From contig NZ_JACJRS010000001.1 of assembly GCF_014697375.1 (NCBI RefSeq), forward strand, positions 62,001-126,000: a DNA stretch of 64,000 bases. The letters are read 5' to 3'. The notes beneath the pieces were generated by a model, which saw only the letters and a list, made by a program, of their open reading frames with translations, had not been told where the DNA came from and made no database searches. Both the position numbers and the translations under genes were made by a program. Positions 52,162-62,096 of this stretch are shown here, one piece after another. The stretch is from Phormidium sp. FACHB-1136 (GTDB lineage Bacteria > Cyanobacteriota > Cyanobacteriia > Phormidesmidales > Phormidesmidaceae). The stretch's first letter is position 1. Each line of letters starts with the position of its first letter.

Positions 52162-54309
52162 ATGACCATGACAGTCTGGCCTGGGCGTCCCCATCCCCTC
52201 GGCGCAACCTGGGACGGGCAAGGAACCAATTTTGCGCTATTTTCTGAGAATGCCACCGCCGTTGAACTGTGTTTGTTTGATGTCGGGGGGCATGAAACCC
52301 GCGTTGCTTTAACGGAAGTCGAAAACTACGTGTGGCATGGCTATGTGCCAGGAATCCAGCCCGGTCAACGCTACGGCTATCGGGTGCATGGCCCCTACGA
52401 TCCTGAGACGGGCCATCGCTTCAACGCCCACAAGCTGCTGATCGACCCCTACGCCCGTGCCCTGGATGGCGATGTGCAAATGCATCCGGCCACCTTTGGC
52501 TACAACATGGCGGAAATTGCCGAGGAAGACACGGATCTCTCCTTTTCCGAAACAGATAGCGCCGCCTACATGCCCAAAGGGATTGTGATTGACCCTAGTT
52601 TCGACTGGGGTGATGACTGCCATCCTGACACCCCCTGGCACCGCACCGTCATCTACGAAACCCATGTGAAGGGCATTACCCAGCGGCATCCCGATCTGCC
52701 GGAGGAACTGCGCGGCACCTATGCGGGGCTGGCCCATCCGGTGATGATCGACTACCTGAAGTCCCTGGGCATCACCGCCATTGAGCTACTTCCGGTGCAC
52801 CATTTCCATGCCTTTCCGGGGCACCTGGCCGGAACGGGGCTACGAAACTACTGGGGCTACGATTCCCTCAATTACTTTTCCCCCTACACGGGCTATAGCG
52901 CCACCGGGACGGCGGGCCAGCAGGTGAACGAGTTTAAGCGCATGGTGAAAGCGCTGCACCGGGCCGGAATTGAGGTCATTCTCGACGTGGTCTACAACCA
53001 CACAGGGGAGGGCAGCCACCTGGGGCCAACCCTGACCCTGCGCGGCATCGACAACGCCGCCTACTACCGCCTGGTCGAGGACGATCCCCGCTACTACATG
53101 GACTTCACGGGCTGCGGCAATTCTCTAAACGTGCGCCATCCCCAGGTGCTGAAGCTGATTATGGACAGCCTGCGCTACTGGGTGCAGGAGATGCACGTCG
53201 ATGGCTTCCGGTTTGACCTGGCCTCTGCCTTGGCGCGGGAACTCTACGAAGTGGACAGCCTCGCCGCCTTTTTCGACATCATTCACCAAGATCCCGTCCT
53301 CTCCACCACCAAACTCATTGCCGAACCTTGGGACATTGGCGAGGGCGGCTACCAAGTGGGCAACTTTCCGCTCCTGTGGTCGGAATGGAACGGTAAATAT
53401 CGCGACTCTTTGCGAGACTTTTGGCGCGATCACGACTGCCGTTTAGGGGAATTTGCCTTTCGGATCACGGGCAGTTCCGACCTCTACCAGGCCAACGGCA
53501 AGCGCCCCCACGCCAGTATCAACTTCATCACCTGCCACGACGGCTTTACCCTGCGAGACTTGGTGAGCTACAACGAAAAGCATAACGAAGCCAACCAAGA
53601 GGACAGTCGCGACGGCGAAAGCTACAACCGATCCTGGAACTGTGGCGAAGAGGGTGACACCGACGATCCGGAAATTCTCACCTTGCGGCAGCGGCAACAG
53701 CGCAACTTTTTGGTGACGCTCCTCCTTTCCCAAGGCGTACCCATGCTGTTGGGCGGCGACGAACTGGGCCGCAGCCAAGGCGGCAACAACAATTCCTACT
53801 GCCAAGACAGCGACATTTCCTGGTACAACTGGCACCTGACGCCCGAAAATCAGCAGCTTCTAGACTTCACCCGCCGCCTGATTCAGCTTCGCCGCCAGCA
53901 CCCCAACCTCTCCCGCCGCCACTGGTTCCAGGGCCGAGAAATTCACGGTTCCGGCATCCACGACATCGGCTGGTATAACCCCAGCGGCCAGGAAATTACC
54001 GAAGACCAATGGCATGACGAATCCGCCAAGGCCATCGGCGTCTTCTTCAACGGAGCCGAACTGATGGCCCCCAACCCCCAGGGGGAACGGGTACTGGACG
54101 ACAGCTTTTTGCTGATGTTCAACGCCCAGCCCATTCCTCAGGAATTCCACATTCCCCCCACCCTCAAACAGCGGGCCTGGACGCTGGTACTCGACACCCA
54201 AAAGGACACAGGCTTTGTGGCGGATCCCCACAGCTACATCCCCGATGAAGTGATCACCCTGGCAGATTTTTCTATCGTTGTGCTGCGCTGCCAGCAGTGC
54301 TTCCAGTAG
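52162..54309 (+). CDS. glgX: Glycogen debranching enzyme (isoamylase type)
   Basis: A 715-residue GH13 enzyme that cleaves alpha-1,6 branches of glycogen. An N-terminal CBM48-like region (GTNFALFSENATAVELCLFD) precedes the barrel. Catalytic residues are in VDGFRFDLA (nucleophile Asp), LIAEPWDIG (acid/base Glu) and ITCHDGFTL (stabilising Asp). The GGDELGRSQGGNNN segment is typical of the GlgX group. It works with glycogen phosphorylase in night-time glycogen breakdown. The start was chosen at MTMTVWPGRPHPLG. Confidence 0.95.
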   Translation: MTMTVWPGRPHPLGATWDGQGTNFALFSENATAVELCLFDVGGHETRVALTEVENYVWHGYVPGIQPGQRYGYRVHGPYDPETGHRFNAHKLLIDPYARALDGDVQMHPATFGYNMAEIAEEDTDLSFSETDSAAYMPKGIVIDPSFDWGDDCHPDTPWHRTVIYETHVKGITQRHPDLPEELRGTYAGLAHPVMIDYLKSLGITAIELLPVHHFHAFPGHLAGTGLRNYWGYDSLNYFSPYTGYSATGTAGQQVNEFKRMVKALHRAGIEVILDVVYNHTGEGSHLGPTLTLRGIDNAAYYRLVEDDPRYYMDFTGCGNSLNVRHPQVLKLIMDSLRYWVQEMHVDGFRFDLASALARELYEVDSLAAFFDIIHQDPVLSTTKLIAEPWDIGEGGYQVGNFPLLWSEWNGKYRDSLRDFWRDHDCRLGEFAFRITGSSDLYQANGKRPHASINFITCHDGFTLRDLVSYNEKHNEANQEDSRDGESYNRSWNCGEEGDTDDPEILTLRQRQQRNFLVTLLLSQGVPMLLGGDELGRSQGGNNNSYCQDSDISWYNWHLTPENQQLLDFTRRLIQLRRQHPNLSRRHWFQGREIHGSGIHDIGWYNPSGQEITEDQWHDESAKAIGVFFNGAELMAPNPQGERVLDDSFLLMFNAQPIPQEFHIPPTLKQRAWTLVLDTQKDTGFVADPHSYIPDEVITLADFSIVVLRCQQCFQ

Positions 54310-54339
54310 CCTATTGGGCAAAGAACGTCGGTTCAGAAG

Positions 54340-54402
54340 CCCGGTTTTTATCTGAGTAACGCCCCAATCTCGTCGGCTACCTGATGAAGAAACCGGGGTT
54401 TT
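54340..54402 (+). terminator. Long-loop stem-loop after glgX
   Basis: CCCGGTTT (54340-54347) and AAACCGGG (54390-54397) are perfect inverted arms with a 42-base loop, followed by GTTTTA. It may end the glgX transcript. The GGTTT/AAACC pieces resemble short motifs scattered elsewhere in this window. Confidence 0.5.
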
Positions 54403-54462
54403 AGCCATGCTGCATCGATGCCCTAGTGAGTGTAGTTTTTTCGGTAAGAAGGATTTCCAAAG

Positions 54463-54840
54463 GTGCTAACCTACGAGCGCATTTATGCCATCGTGCGGCA
54501 AATTCCCCCTGGACAGGTCGCGACCTATGGCCAAGTGGCGGAACTGGCGGGACTCTTCGGCAAGCCGCGTCTGGTGGGCTATGCCCTCTATCGGGTGGAT
54601 ATGGACAAGGACGATGTGCCCTGGCAACGGGTGATCAACGCCAAGGGGGAGGTCTCCGAGTCGCCCTTTCGCAATGGCACGGACTACCTTCAGCGGCACA
54701 TCCTAGAGGACGAGGGCATTGAGTTTGATGCCAAAGGCCGCATTGACCTGAAGCGCTATCGCTGGCAACCCTCCATGGAGGTCATCGACGCCGCCCTGGC
54801 CCCCATAGCCTCTGCCGAATCCGCCGATTTCCGAGCATAG
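54463..54840 (+). CDS. Alkyltransferase-like protein (ATL, MGMT-related)
   Basis: A 125-residue protein of the MGMT C-terminal domain family: IPPGQVATYGQVAELAG (helix-turn-helix), then the active-site loop reads PWQRVINAKG where MGMT has PCHRV. The Cys acceptor is replaced by Trp, so it cannot take the alkyl group itself. ATL proteins bind O6-alkylguanine and hand it to nucleotide excision repair. The start is GTG, with AAGGA upstream. It is a single gene, not linked to uvr genes here. Confidence 0.9.
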   Translation: MLTYERIYAIVRQIPPGQVATYGQVAELAGLFGKPRLVGYALYRVDMDKDDVPWQRVINAKGEVSESPFRNGTDYLQRHILEDEGIEFDAKGRIDLKRYRWQPSMEVIDAALAPIASAESADFRA

Positions 54841-54923
54841 GAATATGGAGTCACTTAGCAACGACAGTCACCGTGGTCATGATTTTGGGACAATAGAAGG
54901 GGCGTGACAGGGAGGGGCTTGGG

Positions 54924-55697
54924 ATGGACATTCATCAACTGCGGGCGTTTCAGGATAACTATATTTTTGTGCTCCATGATCCGGCGACCAACCAAGCTGC
55001 CGTGGTCGATCCAGGGGATGCGACCCCAGTGTTGCATTGGTTAGATCAGCAGAGCGCAACCCTTGTGGCGATTTTTAACACCCACCACCACAGCGATCAT
55101 GTAGGCGGCAATCAGCGGTTGTTGAGCCGTTTTCCAGAAGCAGCGGTTTACGGTGGATCTGAGGATCGGGGCAGAATTCCAGGCCAAACAGTCTTTTTAC
55201 AGGAGGGAGATTGGGTATCTTTCGGAGGCCGCAGTGGAGAAGTTCTGTTTGTCCCTGGGCACACTCGCGCTCACATTGCCTACTATTTTCCGCCCGATCA
55301 AACTGAGGATTGGGGGGAACTATTCTGTGGCGATACGCTATTCGCCGGGGGCTGTGGTCGTTTGTTTGAAGGCACCCCTGCCCAAATGGTGAATTCCCTA
55401 ACCAAACTGCGCCAATTACCGGACACTACCAGAGTTTGGTGCGCCCACGAATATACCCTCAATAATCTACGATTTGCCATTACTGTCGATACCCAAAATC
55501 CTGTCCTAAGTCAACGTTTACAACAGGTAGAAATTGCCCGTCAGCGAAATCAAGAAACGGTACCATCAGAACTAGGATTAGAAAAACAAACCAATCCTTT
55601 CCTACGGTGGGATAATTCAGCAATTCAAGCTGAAATGCAGAGTCAGGATTCGACCAAGACTTTTGCTCGACTACGTGGCAGAAAGGATCTATTCTAG
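54924..55697 (+). CDS. gloB: Hydroxyacylglutathione hydrolase (glyoxalase II)
   Basis: A 257-residue metallo-beta-lactamase fold enzyme. The metal motif is THHHSDH, then [28 protein letters not shown] and HEYTLNN, all typical. It hydrolyses S-lactoylglutathione, ending methylglyoxal detoxification. The 3' part of the gene is noticeably AT-richer than the 5' part. It is followed by an AT-rich methyltransferase-like gene. Confidence 0.95.
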   Translation: MDIHQLRAFQDNYIFVLHDPATNQAAVVDPGDATPVLHWLDQQSATLVAIFNTHHHSDHVGGNQRLLSRFPEAAVYGGSEDRGRIPGQTVFLQEGDWVSFGGRSGEVLFVPGHTRAHIAYYFPPDQTEDWGELFCGDTLFAGGCGRLFEGTPAQMVNSLTKLRQLPDTTRVWCAHEYTLNNLRFAITVDTQNPVLSQRLQQVEIARQRNQETVPSELGLEKQTNPFLRWDNSAIQAEMQSQDSTKTFARLRGRKDLF

Positions 55698-55810
55698 CGG
55701 ATTAATTCTCCTAGAGATTGCTCAGTTTTTTTTCGGCGGCTGATTACAGTGGCGAAATAGTTGAATTTGGGTTTAGGATCAGGTAATTGTTGTCAACGGT
55801 TCATCCAAAA

Positions 55811-56497
55811 ATGGAACATCAAACAGTCGATAATGGCAAATATTCTTCCGTAGAGGCATTAGTAAAGCTAGGGCAGCTAAATCTGGGATATATTCCCTGG
55901 ACGGCATCGGCGATGACACCGCAGTCTATCGTCTATATTCTCAATGAAATTATCATTAACCAACGTCGCCGAATTCTAGAGCTTGGAATGGGAATTTCGA
56001 CCCTTTTCAGCGCTAAGCTGATGCAGGAAATTCCAGATCTTCAGTTAATCTCGGTTGATCACGATCAAGGGTGGATTGATATTTGTAGCTCTCAACTCCA
56101 ATCTAAAGGCTTAAATACGGATAGACATCAAATTGTTCATGCCTCCTTAAAAGAAATAGCGCAACCTATTTCGGAGCTTTCTGAACATAACAAGATCGCA
56201 TACTACGATAGGGATGCGCTCAGCATAGGCCAAACTTTTAAACCCGATTTGGTGATTATTGATGGCCCCCCAGCTTGGCGAGAAGATATTTCAGAGGCCA
56301 GGGTTCCAGCCTACGATCTGCTTTTACCGATCCTCAGCGAAGATACAACGCTCTTTATTGACGATTATCAAAGGAAAGGTGAATCAAAGCTGGTGAGTCG
56401 CTTTCTAGCCAACCCAAGCTGGACGTTGTCTCTGAGCGATCCTGAGGCTAATGTTGCTATTCTCAGAAATAGTTCAGGGCACTACAACATTATCTAG
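55811..56497 (+). CDS. SAM-methyltransferase-like protein, AT-rich
   Basis: A 228-residue Rossmann-like protein: ILELGMGISTLFSAKL (SAM motif I type), LISVDHDQGWIDI after strand 2, and DLVIIDGPPAW as motif IV. No membrane segment or signal is seen. The start was taken at MEHQTVDNGK; a TTG 8 codons upstream is in frame. The gene is AT-rich relative to the flanking glycogen and transporter genes, so horizontal origin is possible. Substrate unknown; similar proteins occur near glycosyltransferase or surface genes elsewhere. Confidence 0.7.
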   Translation: MEHQTVDNGKYSSVEALVKLGQLNLGYIPWTASAMTPQSIVYILNEIIINQRRRILELGMGISTLFSAKLMQEIPDLQLISVDHDQGWIDICSSQLQSKGLNTDRHQIVHASLKEIAQPISELSEHNKIAYYDRDALSIGQTFKPDLVIIDGPPAWREDISEARVPAYDLLLPILSEDTTLFIDDYQRKGESKLVSRFLANPSWTLSLSDPEANVAILRNSSGHYNII

Positions 56498-56553
56498 CCT
56501 TAATCTCCAACTATGCTTAGAGCCTAGGGGATCTAACGTGATCATGGCCTAGC

Positions 56554-57276
56554 CTACAGAACTTTTTCTAGGAACTGTTGGGCACGGTCGCTCTTGGGAC
56601 TGCTGAAAAAGACATCGGGCGGGGCATCTTCTACGAGATAGCCGCCATCCAAAAACAACACCCGGTCGGCCACTTCGCGGGCAAAGCCCATTTCGTGGGT
56701 GACGATGCACATGGTGATGCCCGTATCGGCCAGCCCCTTCATCACATCCAGCACCTCTTTCACCATTTCCGGGTCGAGGGCGCTGGTGGGTTCATCAAAC
56801 AGCATGGTGTTGGGCTGCATGGCCAGGGCGCGGGCAATGGCCACCCGTTGTTTTTGGCCCCCAGACAGGCGGGAGGGGTACTGATCCGCCTTTTCGGCAA
56901 GGCCCACTTTGGTGAGCAAATCCAGGGCAATTTTGCTGGCATCGGCCTTAGACAGTCCCTTTACTTTCATGGGCGCATAGGTGAGGTTGTCCATCACCGT
57001 TTTGTGGGGAAAGAGGTTGAAATGTTGGAACACCATGCCCACATTTTGGCGCACCTTGAGGATGTCGCATTTTGGAGAGGTGATATCGATTCCATCCACA
57101 AAAATGTGGCCAGCGGTGGGGGTTTCTAGTAGGTTAATGCAGCGCAAAAGGGTGGATTTCCCTGACCCAGAGGGGCCAATAATCGCCACCACTTGCCCCG
57201 TTTCGACCTCCGTGGAAATGTCTTTGAGGACTTCCAACGGCCCAAAGGATTTGACCAAATGTTCGATTCTAATCAC
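56554..57276 (-). CDS. Polar amino-acid ABC transporter ATP-binding protein (GlnQ type)
   Basis: A 240-residue ATPase: Walker [10 protein letters not shown], signature [15 protein letters not shown], Walker [13 protein letters not shown] and H-loop VTHEM. The start is a GTG at 57276 with GGAGGA nine bases upstream; it overlaps the permease stop by eight bases. It powers uptake of polar amino acids with the next two upstream genes. Confidence 0.94.
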   Translation of the reverse strand: MIRIEHLVKSFGPLEVLKDISTEVETGQVVAIIGPSGSGKSTLLRCINLLETPTAGHIFVDGIDITSPKCDILKVRQNVGMVFQHFNLFPHKTVMDNLTYAPMKVKGLSKADASKIALDLLTKVGLAEKADQYPSRLSGGQKQRVAIARALAMQPNTMLFDEPTSALDPEMVKEVLDVMKGLADTGITMCIVTHEMGFAREVADRVLFLDGGYLVEDAPPDVFFSSPKSDRAQQFLEKVL

Positions 57277-57928
57277 TGCGGCGCATCCTCCGTTCCAACA
57301 CTTGGGCGGCCTGGGTGAGGCCCATAACCATGATGTAGTAGATAATGCCGACCACAATCAGCGGCTCGAAATAAAGGAAAGTTTGCCCCGCCACTACCTG
57401 TGCCCGTCGCATCAAATCCAGCACACCGATGGTAGACACCAGGGCCGAATCCTTCAGCAGGGCAATGCTTTCATTCACCATGGCAGGCAGGATGTTTTTG
57501 AACGCCTGGGGCAAAATGATGTCGAGCATCATTAGTTTATAGGGCACCCCCAAGGATAGGGCCGCCTCCCGCTGGCCTTTATCCACCGCCATGATGCCTG
57601 CCCGAATGGTCTCTGAACTGTAGGCGGCGGAGTTGAGGGCAAAGGTGAACACCCCGGCCTCGATGGGGCTAATCTTGTAGCCGATCAGTTGGGGCGTGGC
57701 AAAGTAGACCAGGGCCAACTGCAAAATCAACGGCGTGCCCCGAAAAATGGAGGTGTAAAACTCCGCGAACCACCGCAGGGGCTTAACAGAAGAAATCTTC
57801 AGCAACGACAGCAGTGTGCCCAGGGTGAACCCGAACAACGCCGACAGCAACGTAAACTGAAGCGTCACCAGAATGCCCTTGAGAATGAAGGGTAGGGACG
57901 GAACAATTTGGCCAAAATCTAAGTTCAT
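57269..57928 (-). CDS. Polar amino-acid ABC transporter permease
   Basis: A 219-residue permease with five membrane spans, [13 protein letters not shown], and the EAA-type loop [24 protein letters not shown], which contacts the ATPase. It is the middle gene of the operon. It begins 9 bases after the binding-protein stop. Confidence 0.94.
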   Translation of the reverse strand: MNLDFGQIVPSLPFILKGILVTLQFTLLSALFGFTLGTLLSLLKISSVKPLRWFAEFYTSIFRGTPLILQLALVYFATPQLIGYKISPIEAGVFTFALNSAAYSSETIRAGIMAVDKGQREAALSLGVPYKLMMLDIILPQAFKNILPAMVNESIALLKDSALVSTIGVLDLMRRAQVVAGQTFLYFEPLIVVGIIYYIMVMGLTQAAQVLERRMRRSD

Positions 57929-57937
57929 GGTAATGGC

Positions 57938-58732
57938 CTAACCTTCCCCATCGCCAAACCACTTCAGAATCAAGTCTTCCATCAGGCCGCTGTCCTTCAT
58001 TTCCGCCAGCACCCGGTTAAAGTCCTCGACCCTATCAGACCCCTTCGGGAAGGCAATGGCCGACCCAGAGGCTTCTTCATCGGGGATTTCCACCGCTCGC
58101 AAATCGGGGTTGTTAGCCAAAAAGCCAGCCGCCACGGTGTCTTCGATGATGGCGGCATTCACCCGTCCCGACTTAAGCTCCTGCACAATCTCGTTAATGC
58201 GGTTGAGGGGGGAAAGCTTGATGTTGGGGTCGTCTGCGACCAATTTGTTACCTAGCTCTTCCTGAATGGAGCCTAGCTGAACGCCTAGGGTTTTGCCCGC
58301 CAAATCCGCTGGCCCGGTGATGTTTTCGCTGGCCGGAAACACTAGCATATTTTTGGCTTCGTAGTAGATTTCTGAGAAATCCACGTTCTGCTTGCGTTCT
58401 TCGGTGGGAGTCATCCCTGCCATCACAAAATCAGCCCGACCCGCTTGCAACGCCGGAATCAGGCCGTTAAAGTCCATATTGGTGATTTCCAGCTCGTAGC
58501 CTAGTTCAGTGGCAATATGGCGGGCAATATCCACATCAAAGCCGACAATTTCCTCAGTGCCGCCAGCGGTTTCCACAAATTCGTAGGGGGGATAGTCGGC
58601 GGAGGTGGCCATCACTAAAACCTGCGGCCCACTGTCCCCCGTTGAGGATTCGCCGCCCCCGCAGGCCGCAGTGAGACCAACTGTGAGACAAGCCACGGCA
58701 GCAGTGGAAGCCAAAAACCAGCGGCGTTTCAT
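57938..58732 (-). CDS. Polar amino-acid ABC transporter substrate-binding lipoprotein
   Basis: A 264-residue family 3 binding protein. Signal and lipobox: RRWFLASTAAVACLTVGL then TAACGGGE, with Cys24 lipidated. The mature part has DYPPYEFVE, IVGFDVDIARHIA and LQAGRADFVMAGMTPTEERK, the usual amino-acid-binding blocks. It is the first gene of the operon; its exact ligand (Glu, Gln, His or other) is not clear. Confidence 0.95.
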   Translation of the reverse strand: MKRRWFLASTAAVACLTVGLTAACGGGESSTGDSGPQVLVMATSADYPPYEFVETAGGTEEIVGFDVDIARHIATELGYELEITNMDFNGLIPALQAGRADFVMAGMTPTEERKQNVDFSEIYYEAKNMLVFPASENITGPADLAGKTLGVQLGSIQEELGNKLVADDPNIKLSPLNRINEIVQELKSGRVNAAIIEDTVAAGFLANNPDLRAVEIPDEEASGSAIAFPKGSDRVEDFNRVLAEMKDSGLMEDLILKWFGDGEG

Positions 58733-59093
58733 GCAAACTCCTTCACAACAGTTTCACAACGGGAATTCCTAGGGCATCGGTGCCGTATAGCGAACACACG
58801 GGTTACTAACATCGCCATTCTGACGACATCATCAGCCCTTGAGGCGATCAACCGGGTTTCTGGGTCACCGTTCTAGCCGCTAGGAAGATTAACCCCCGAA
58901 TATAGTTCATCAACCGGGCTTTTGCCATCCCTAGGCTAAGCATCCACGCTATCGAGTGCTGGCACGTAGATTACATTTTTTTAGTTTGGTACCTGTGCTG
59001 TCCACCGCCTCGGCTGTCCCAAGCGCCTAAATGCTCACCACAACACCCTGGACTACCCCAAGGGTGATATAAAGGAAGTACACCCCTATCCCT
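58733..59093. other. Intergenic region between binding protein and tRNA-Ser
   Basis: This 361-base gap should hold the promoter of the amino-acid importer (leftward) and of the tRNA. Two imperfect copies of an ATCAACCGGG(T/C)TT motif lie at about 58847 and 58911. No gene was found. Confidence 0.5.
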
Positions 59094-59178
59094 GGAGAGG
59101 TGGCAGAGTGGTCGAATGCGTCCGACTTGAAATCGGATGAGCCGCAAGGTTCCGTGGGTTCGAATCCCACCCTCTCCG
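59094..59178 (+). tRNA. tRNA-Ser (UGA)
   Basis: An 85-base tRNA: acceptor GGAGAGG/CCTCTCC, anticodon stem TCCGA/TCGGA with loop CTTGAAA giving anticodon UGA, a long variable arm GAGCCGCAAGGTTCC, and T-loop GGTTCGAATCC. The 3' CCA is not encoded. Confidence 0.97.
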
Positions 59179-59327
59179 TAGCTCCTCCGAGATCAGACGG
59201 TCGCAACCTCGAACCGTTTTATCGCTAATTCATCCCAATTATTGGCGGGTTCAACGGCCTCACTGTTACGTCCTTGATGGGAAAAATTAGCCCTTGATGA
59301 GATTCCGGTTCTCCGTGGCAGTGATCC

Positions 59328-59915
59328 ATGAGCATCTTTAATTTGTCATCCAAGAAACCCACCCCCGAAGACCTGGCCCACTGGTGTCGGTGGCTGGGAT
59401 GGACGGGTTTGGTACTGCAAGCCTTGCTAGGATTCATTCCGTTGTTGGTCATCACCACGCGCATCTTTACCAGCCAGCAGACAGGAGGATTTGGCTTGGG
59501 GCTTTGGCTGGCCATGGGATGTTTGCTGGTGCTGCTGTTCAGCATCTATTGGTGCTTCCGCTATACCCGTTTAGCCGCTCGCCTCATGCAGCCCGACCGA
59601 CGGCCCCCTAAGTCTGCCGTGAAGCGAGCCCTGAAGCTAGGTTTGCTGACCAATTTGGCCATTCTGAGTCTCGCCACCTCCATTGCGCTCTGGCAAGTCA
59701 GCGCCATGACCCTACGGTTGTTGTCGGTGCCCCAGGGAGCTACGGTGCTGGCTCCCAATGGGGTGGTCACCTCCGCAGCCCTGATTACGCCTTCCAATAT
59801 GATTACGATCTACGCCATGATCAGTACCATCGCGGCGGGTCTAGTAGGTCTTATCGTGGCGCTGCTATTGATCTATGTGGTGGGTCGCCATCGCCTTGCC
59901 CAGGACACTTTTTAG
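59328..59915 (+). CDS. DUF3611 membrane protein
   Basis: A 195-residue protein with four membrane spans (about 20-45, 58-80, 105-130, 160-185). The N-terminal EDLAHWCRWLGWTGLVLQAL and the middle LAARLMQPDRRPPKSAVKRALKLG blocks are DUF3611 marks. It is found in cyanobacteria and plastids; function is unknown. It is convergent with the Mrp genes. Confidence 0.85.
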   Translation: MSIFNLSSKKPTPEDLAHWCRWLGWTGLVLQALLGFIPLLVITTRIFTSQQTGGFGLGLWLAMGCLLVLLFSIYWCFRYTRLAARLMQPDRRPPKSAVKRALKLGLLTNLAILSLATSIALWQVSAMTLRLLSVPQGATVLAPNGVVTSAALITPSNMITIYAMISTIAAGLVGLIVALLLIYVVGRHRLAQDTF

Positions 59916-59943
59916 GGCGTTTTGGGCATCTGTGGAGTCCGGG

Positions 59944-60222
59944 TTAGTCCCCGGCCATGACGGTGCTCAGGCGCTTAAGAATGTGGGCCAATAGCATTAG
60001 AGCTGCATTGCCGACGCTGAGAATTAAAATTCCCACCACGCCGATCATCCAGTCGTCGCGCAGCACAGAAATCACGAGGATCATCACCGAAGTTTTGGTG
60101 GCAATGCTGGCGAAGGCCAACATCCGCTGCCAAATATCGTCATCGCGGAACGCTTCGATCATCGGGATCAGCAGAGCACCAATCATAGCAATCAACAGCA
60201 AAGCCATGGGTTGAATGATCAT
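59944..60222 (-). CDS. mrpF: Mrp antiporter subunit F (MnhF)
   Basis: A 92-residue protein with three spans and the MnhF pattern (RDDDIWQRMLAFASIATKTS, then ILILSVGNAALMLLA). It overlaps mrpE by four bases, so it belongs to the same operon and is its last gene here. Mrp complexes exchange Na+ for protons. Subunit G does not follow it. Confidence 0.8.
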   Translation of the reverse strand: MIIQPMALLLIAMIGALLIPMIEAFRDDDIWQRMLAFASIATKTSVMILVISVLRDDWMIGVVGILILSVGNAALMLLAHILKRLSTVMAGD

Positions 60223-60608
60223 GGGGAGGGTCTCCGGGTAATACGATGAACTTCGTACCAGCCCTGTTCTCGGTAGTGCTGGACGATAGTTTTGGGGGTA
60301 AAGGTAATCAGAAAAATATCAAGAAAAATAAGGCTAGGGGATCGCCGAGGTTTAGCCCGCTCCACGGTGACCACTTCATGGTTGTGGGGGCTAAACATGA
60401 TTTCAAAGGCTTCTATGTAGGCTTGGGGAATCGCCACCACCACTTCCCACAGCGTCCGCAGCCAGTCTTTGAGGCGACCAGGATTGGTGGTTCCCCTAGG
60501 CAACAGTAGGGCAACACTAACCCCAATTAAAATGTTGGGCCAACTAAGATCCGCTGTCAGCAGAAACCAGATGGCTAAGCGCAACAAAATGTTTAAATAT
60601 CCAGTCAT
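60219..60608 (-). CDS. mrpE: Mrp antiporter subunit E (MnhE)
   Basis: A 129-residue protein with one or two N-terminal spans and a cytoplasmic tail: LRLAIWFLLTADLSWPNILIGV, then FLITFTPKTIVQHYR. MnhE is small and needed for complex assembly. It overlaps mrpD2 and mrpF by four bases each, which indicates translational coupling. Confidence 0.88.
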   Translation of the reverse strand: MTGYLNILLRLAIWFLLTADLSWPNILIGVSVALLLPRGTTNPGRLKDWLRTLWEVVVAIPQAYIEAFEIMFSPHNHEVVTVERAKPRRSPSLIFLDIFLITFTPKTIVQHYREQGWYEVHRITRRPSP

Positions 60609-62044
60609 ACCAGCACCATTCCTAAAAGTCCTAAAATGGCTAGCGCCATAATGCCAATCAGATGCTCAAAATCTTCCAGCACACGGGGTAGCTTAATGGC
60701 TAGCCGACGAATGACAACTAGATATATCAACCAGCCCAAGAAAATTGTGGCCAGGGGTTTAATCACGTTATCCCAAGTGTAGGCTTCGTAATAGACTACA
60801 TTGGCCACCACTAGCCCCCCCAATAACAGAACCACTGCTGGCCAAAAGCCAGATTTAACCGCTTGGCTAGAATCAGATTTTTGGGGCAGAAAGATAAACT
60901 TGGCAAAGGAAATCGCTGTCCCTAGAGCTGCTAGGTTCATAGCTATCACTTGCCAATCCGCTAGGTTTTTCATGGTCAGCACCTTGGCCCCAAACCCCGA
61001 CAATAAAGGGAATCCAGAAATGGAGAAGCTGGCAATGACTAGGGCGATCCAAATGGGTCGATGAATGGGCTGATCATGCAAAACCTTAAAACTGCGACTT
61101 GGTAAGTTTCCAGCACAGAGAAACAAAGCAGCTTTCACAAATCCGTGGGTAAGGGCATAGAATCCACCCACCTCTGGGGCCGCTAATACAAACCCCATCT
61201 GGGAAATGGTGTGAAAGGCTAACATGCGCTTGGTGTCTTTTTCAAACATGGCATAGGCCACCCCAAAAAGGGCCGTAGCGACTCCAAATAGGCGCACCAG
61301 CGGGTCAAGTTCTCCGACTAGCAACGCCATGCGGGCCAGAGGGAAAACCCCAGCTTTTACCACCACCCCAGACAGCAGGGCCGAAACGGGACTTTCCGAC
61401 TCGGAATGGGTGAGGGGTAGCCATAGCCCCGATACAAAAATGCCGCCCTTGGTGAGCAGTCCTAATAGAATTAAAGCCTGGGCTTCGATAGGAGCACCCG
61501 CCAGCCCAGTAAAGGCAAAGGACTGGTGGGTTTGATAGAGCAAAATAGCCCCCACCAAATAGAACAGCATGGCCGTATTGCTAACAAATAGATAGCGCAA
61601 AGCGACCCATAGGGTTTTGTCGCTGCGAGGATAGGCAATCAGCAAAAAAGCAGCAATGCCAATCACCTCTAGGGCCACGTAGAGACTGATTAAATCGGCA
61701 CAAATAAAAGCAGCATTAACGCTGCCGTGCAAAATGATAGCCTGGGTATAGAAAAACGAGGTTTTTCCGCTGGGCCAACAGTAGAGAATTACCGCCGCCG
61801 TTACAAGAGCATTGGTCAGAATAAAAAAGGCACTGAGATCATCTACTAACAGCGTGACGCCAAAGCTATCGAGCAAGGTTAAACTTAGGGGAGCAGGCTG
61901 GGAAAAGACCACCATGGCGTAGGCCAAGGAAACCAGGGTAACCCCAAAGGCTAAAAGGCGAGCGGCCTGGGGAAGTAGATAAATGCTAAAGCCGATAAAA
62001 AACGGCAGTGTGACCCAAAGTAAAGAAATTAGCACCATCGCCAA
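60605..62044 (-). CDS. mrpD: Mrp antiporter subunit D, second copy
   Basis: A 479-residue protein with about 14 spans, homologous to NuoN/NuoM. It has SLYVALEVIGIAAFLLIAYPR, LTKGGIFVSGLWLPLTHSESESPVSALLSGVVVKAGVFPL, and FEKDTKRMLAFHTISQMGF, with the Lys/Glu residues typical of antiporter subunits. It is closely similar to the copy at 62097 along the whole length, so they are tandem duplicates. It conducts protons in the Mrp complex. Confidence 0.93.
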   Translation of the reverse strand: MAMVLISLLWVTLPFFIGFSIYLLPQAARLLAFGVTLVSLAYAMVVFSQPAPLSLTLLDSFGVTLLVDDLSAFFILTNALVTAAVILYCWPSGKTSFFYTQAIILHGSVNAAFICADLISLYVALEVIGIAAFLLIAYPRSDKTLWVALRYLFVSNTAMLFYLVGAILLYQTHQSFAFTGLAGAPIEAQALILLGLLTKGGIFVSGLWLPLTHSESESPVSALLSGVVVKAGVFPLARMALLVGELDPLVRLFGVATALFGVAYAMFEKDTKRMLAFHTISQMGFVLAAPEVGGFYALTHGFVKAALFLCAGNLPSRSFKVLHDQPIHRPIWIALVIASFSISGFPLLSGFGAKVLTMKNLADWQVIAMNLAALGTAISFAKFIFLPQKSDSSQAVKSGFWPAVVLLLGGLVVANVVYYEAYTWDNVIKPLATIFLGWLIYLVVIRRLAIKLPRVLEDFEHLIGIMALAILGLLGMVLV

Positions 62045-62096
62045 ATCCTTTCGGCCATGGATAAATCGAGTAATGAAAACATATCCGCAGCAGCCC

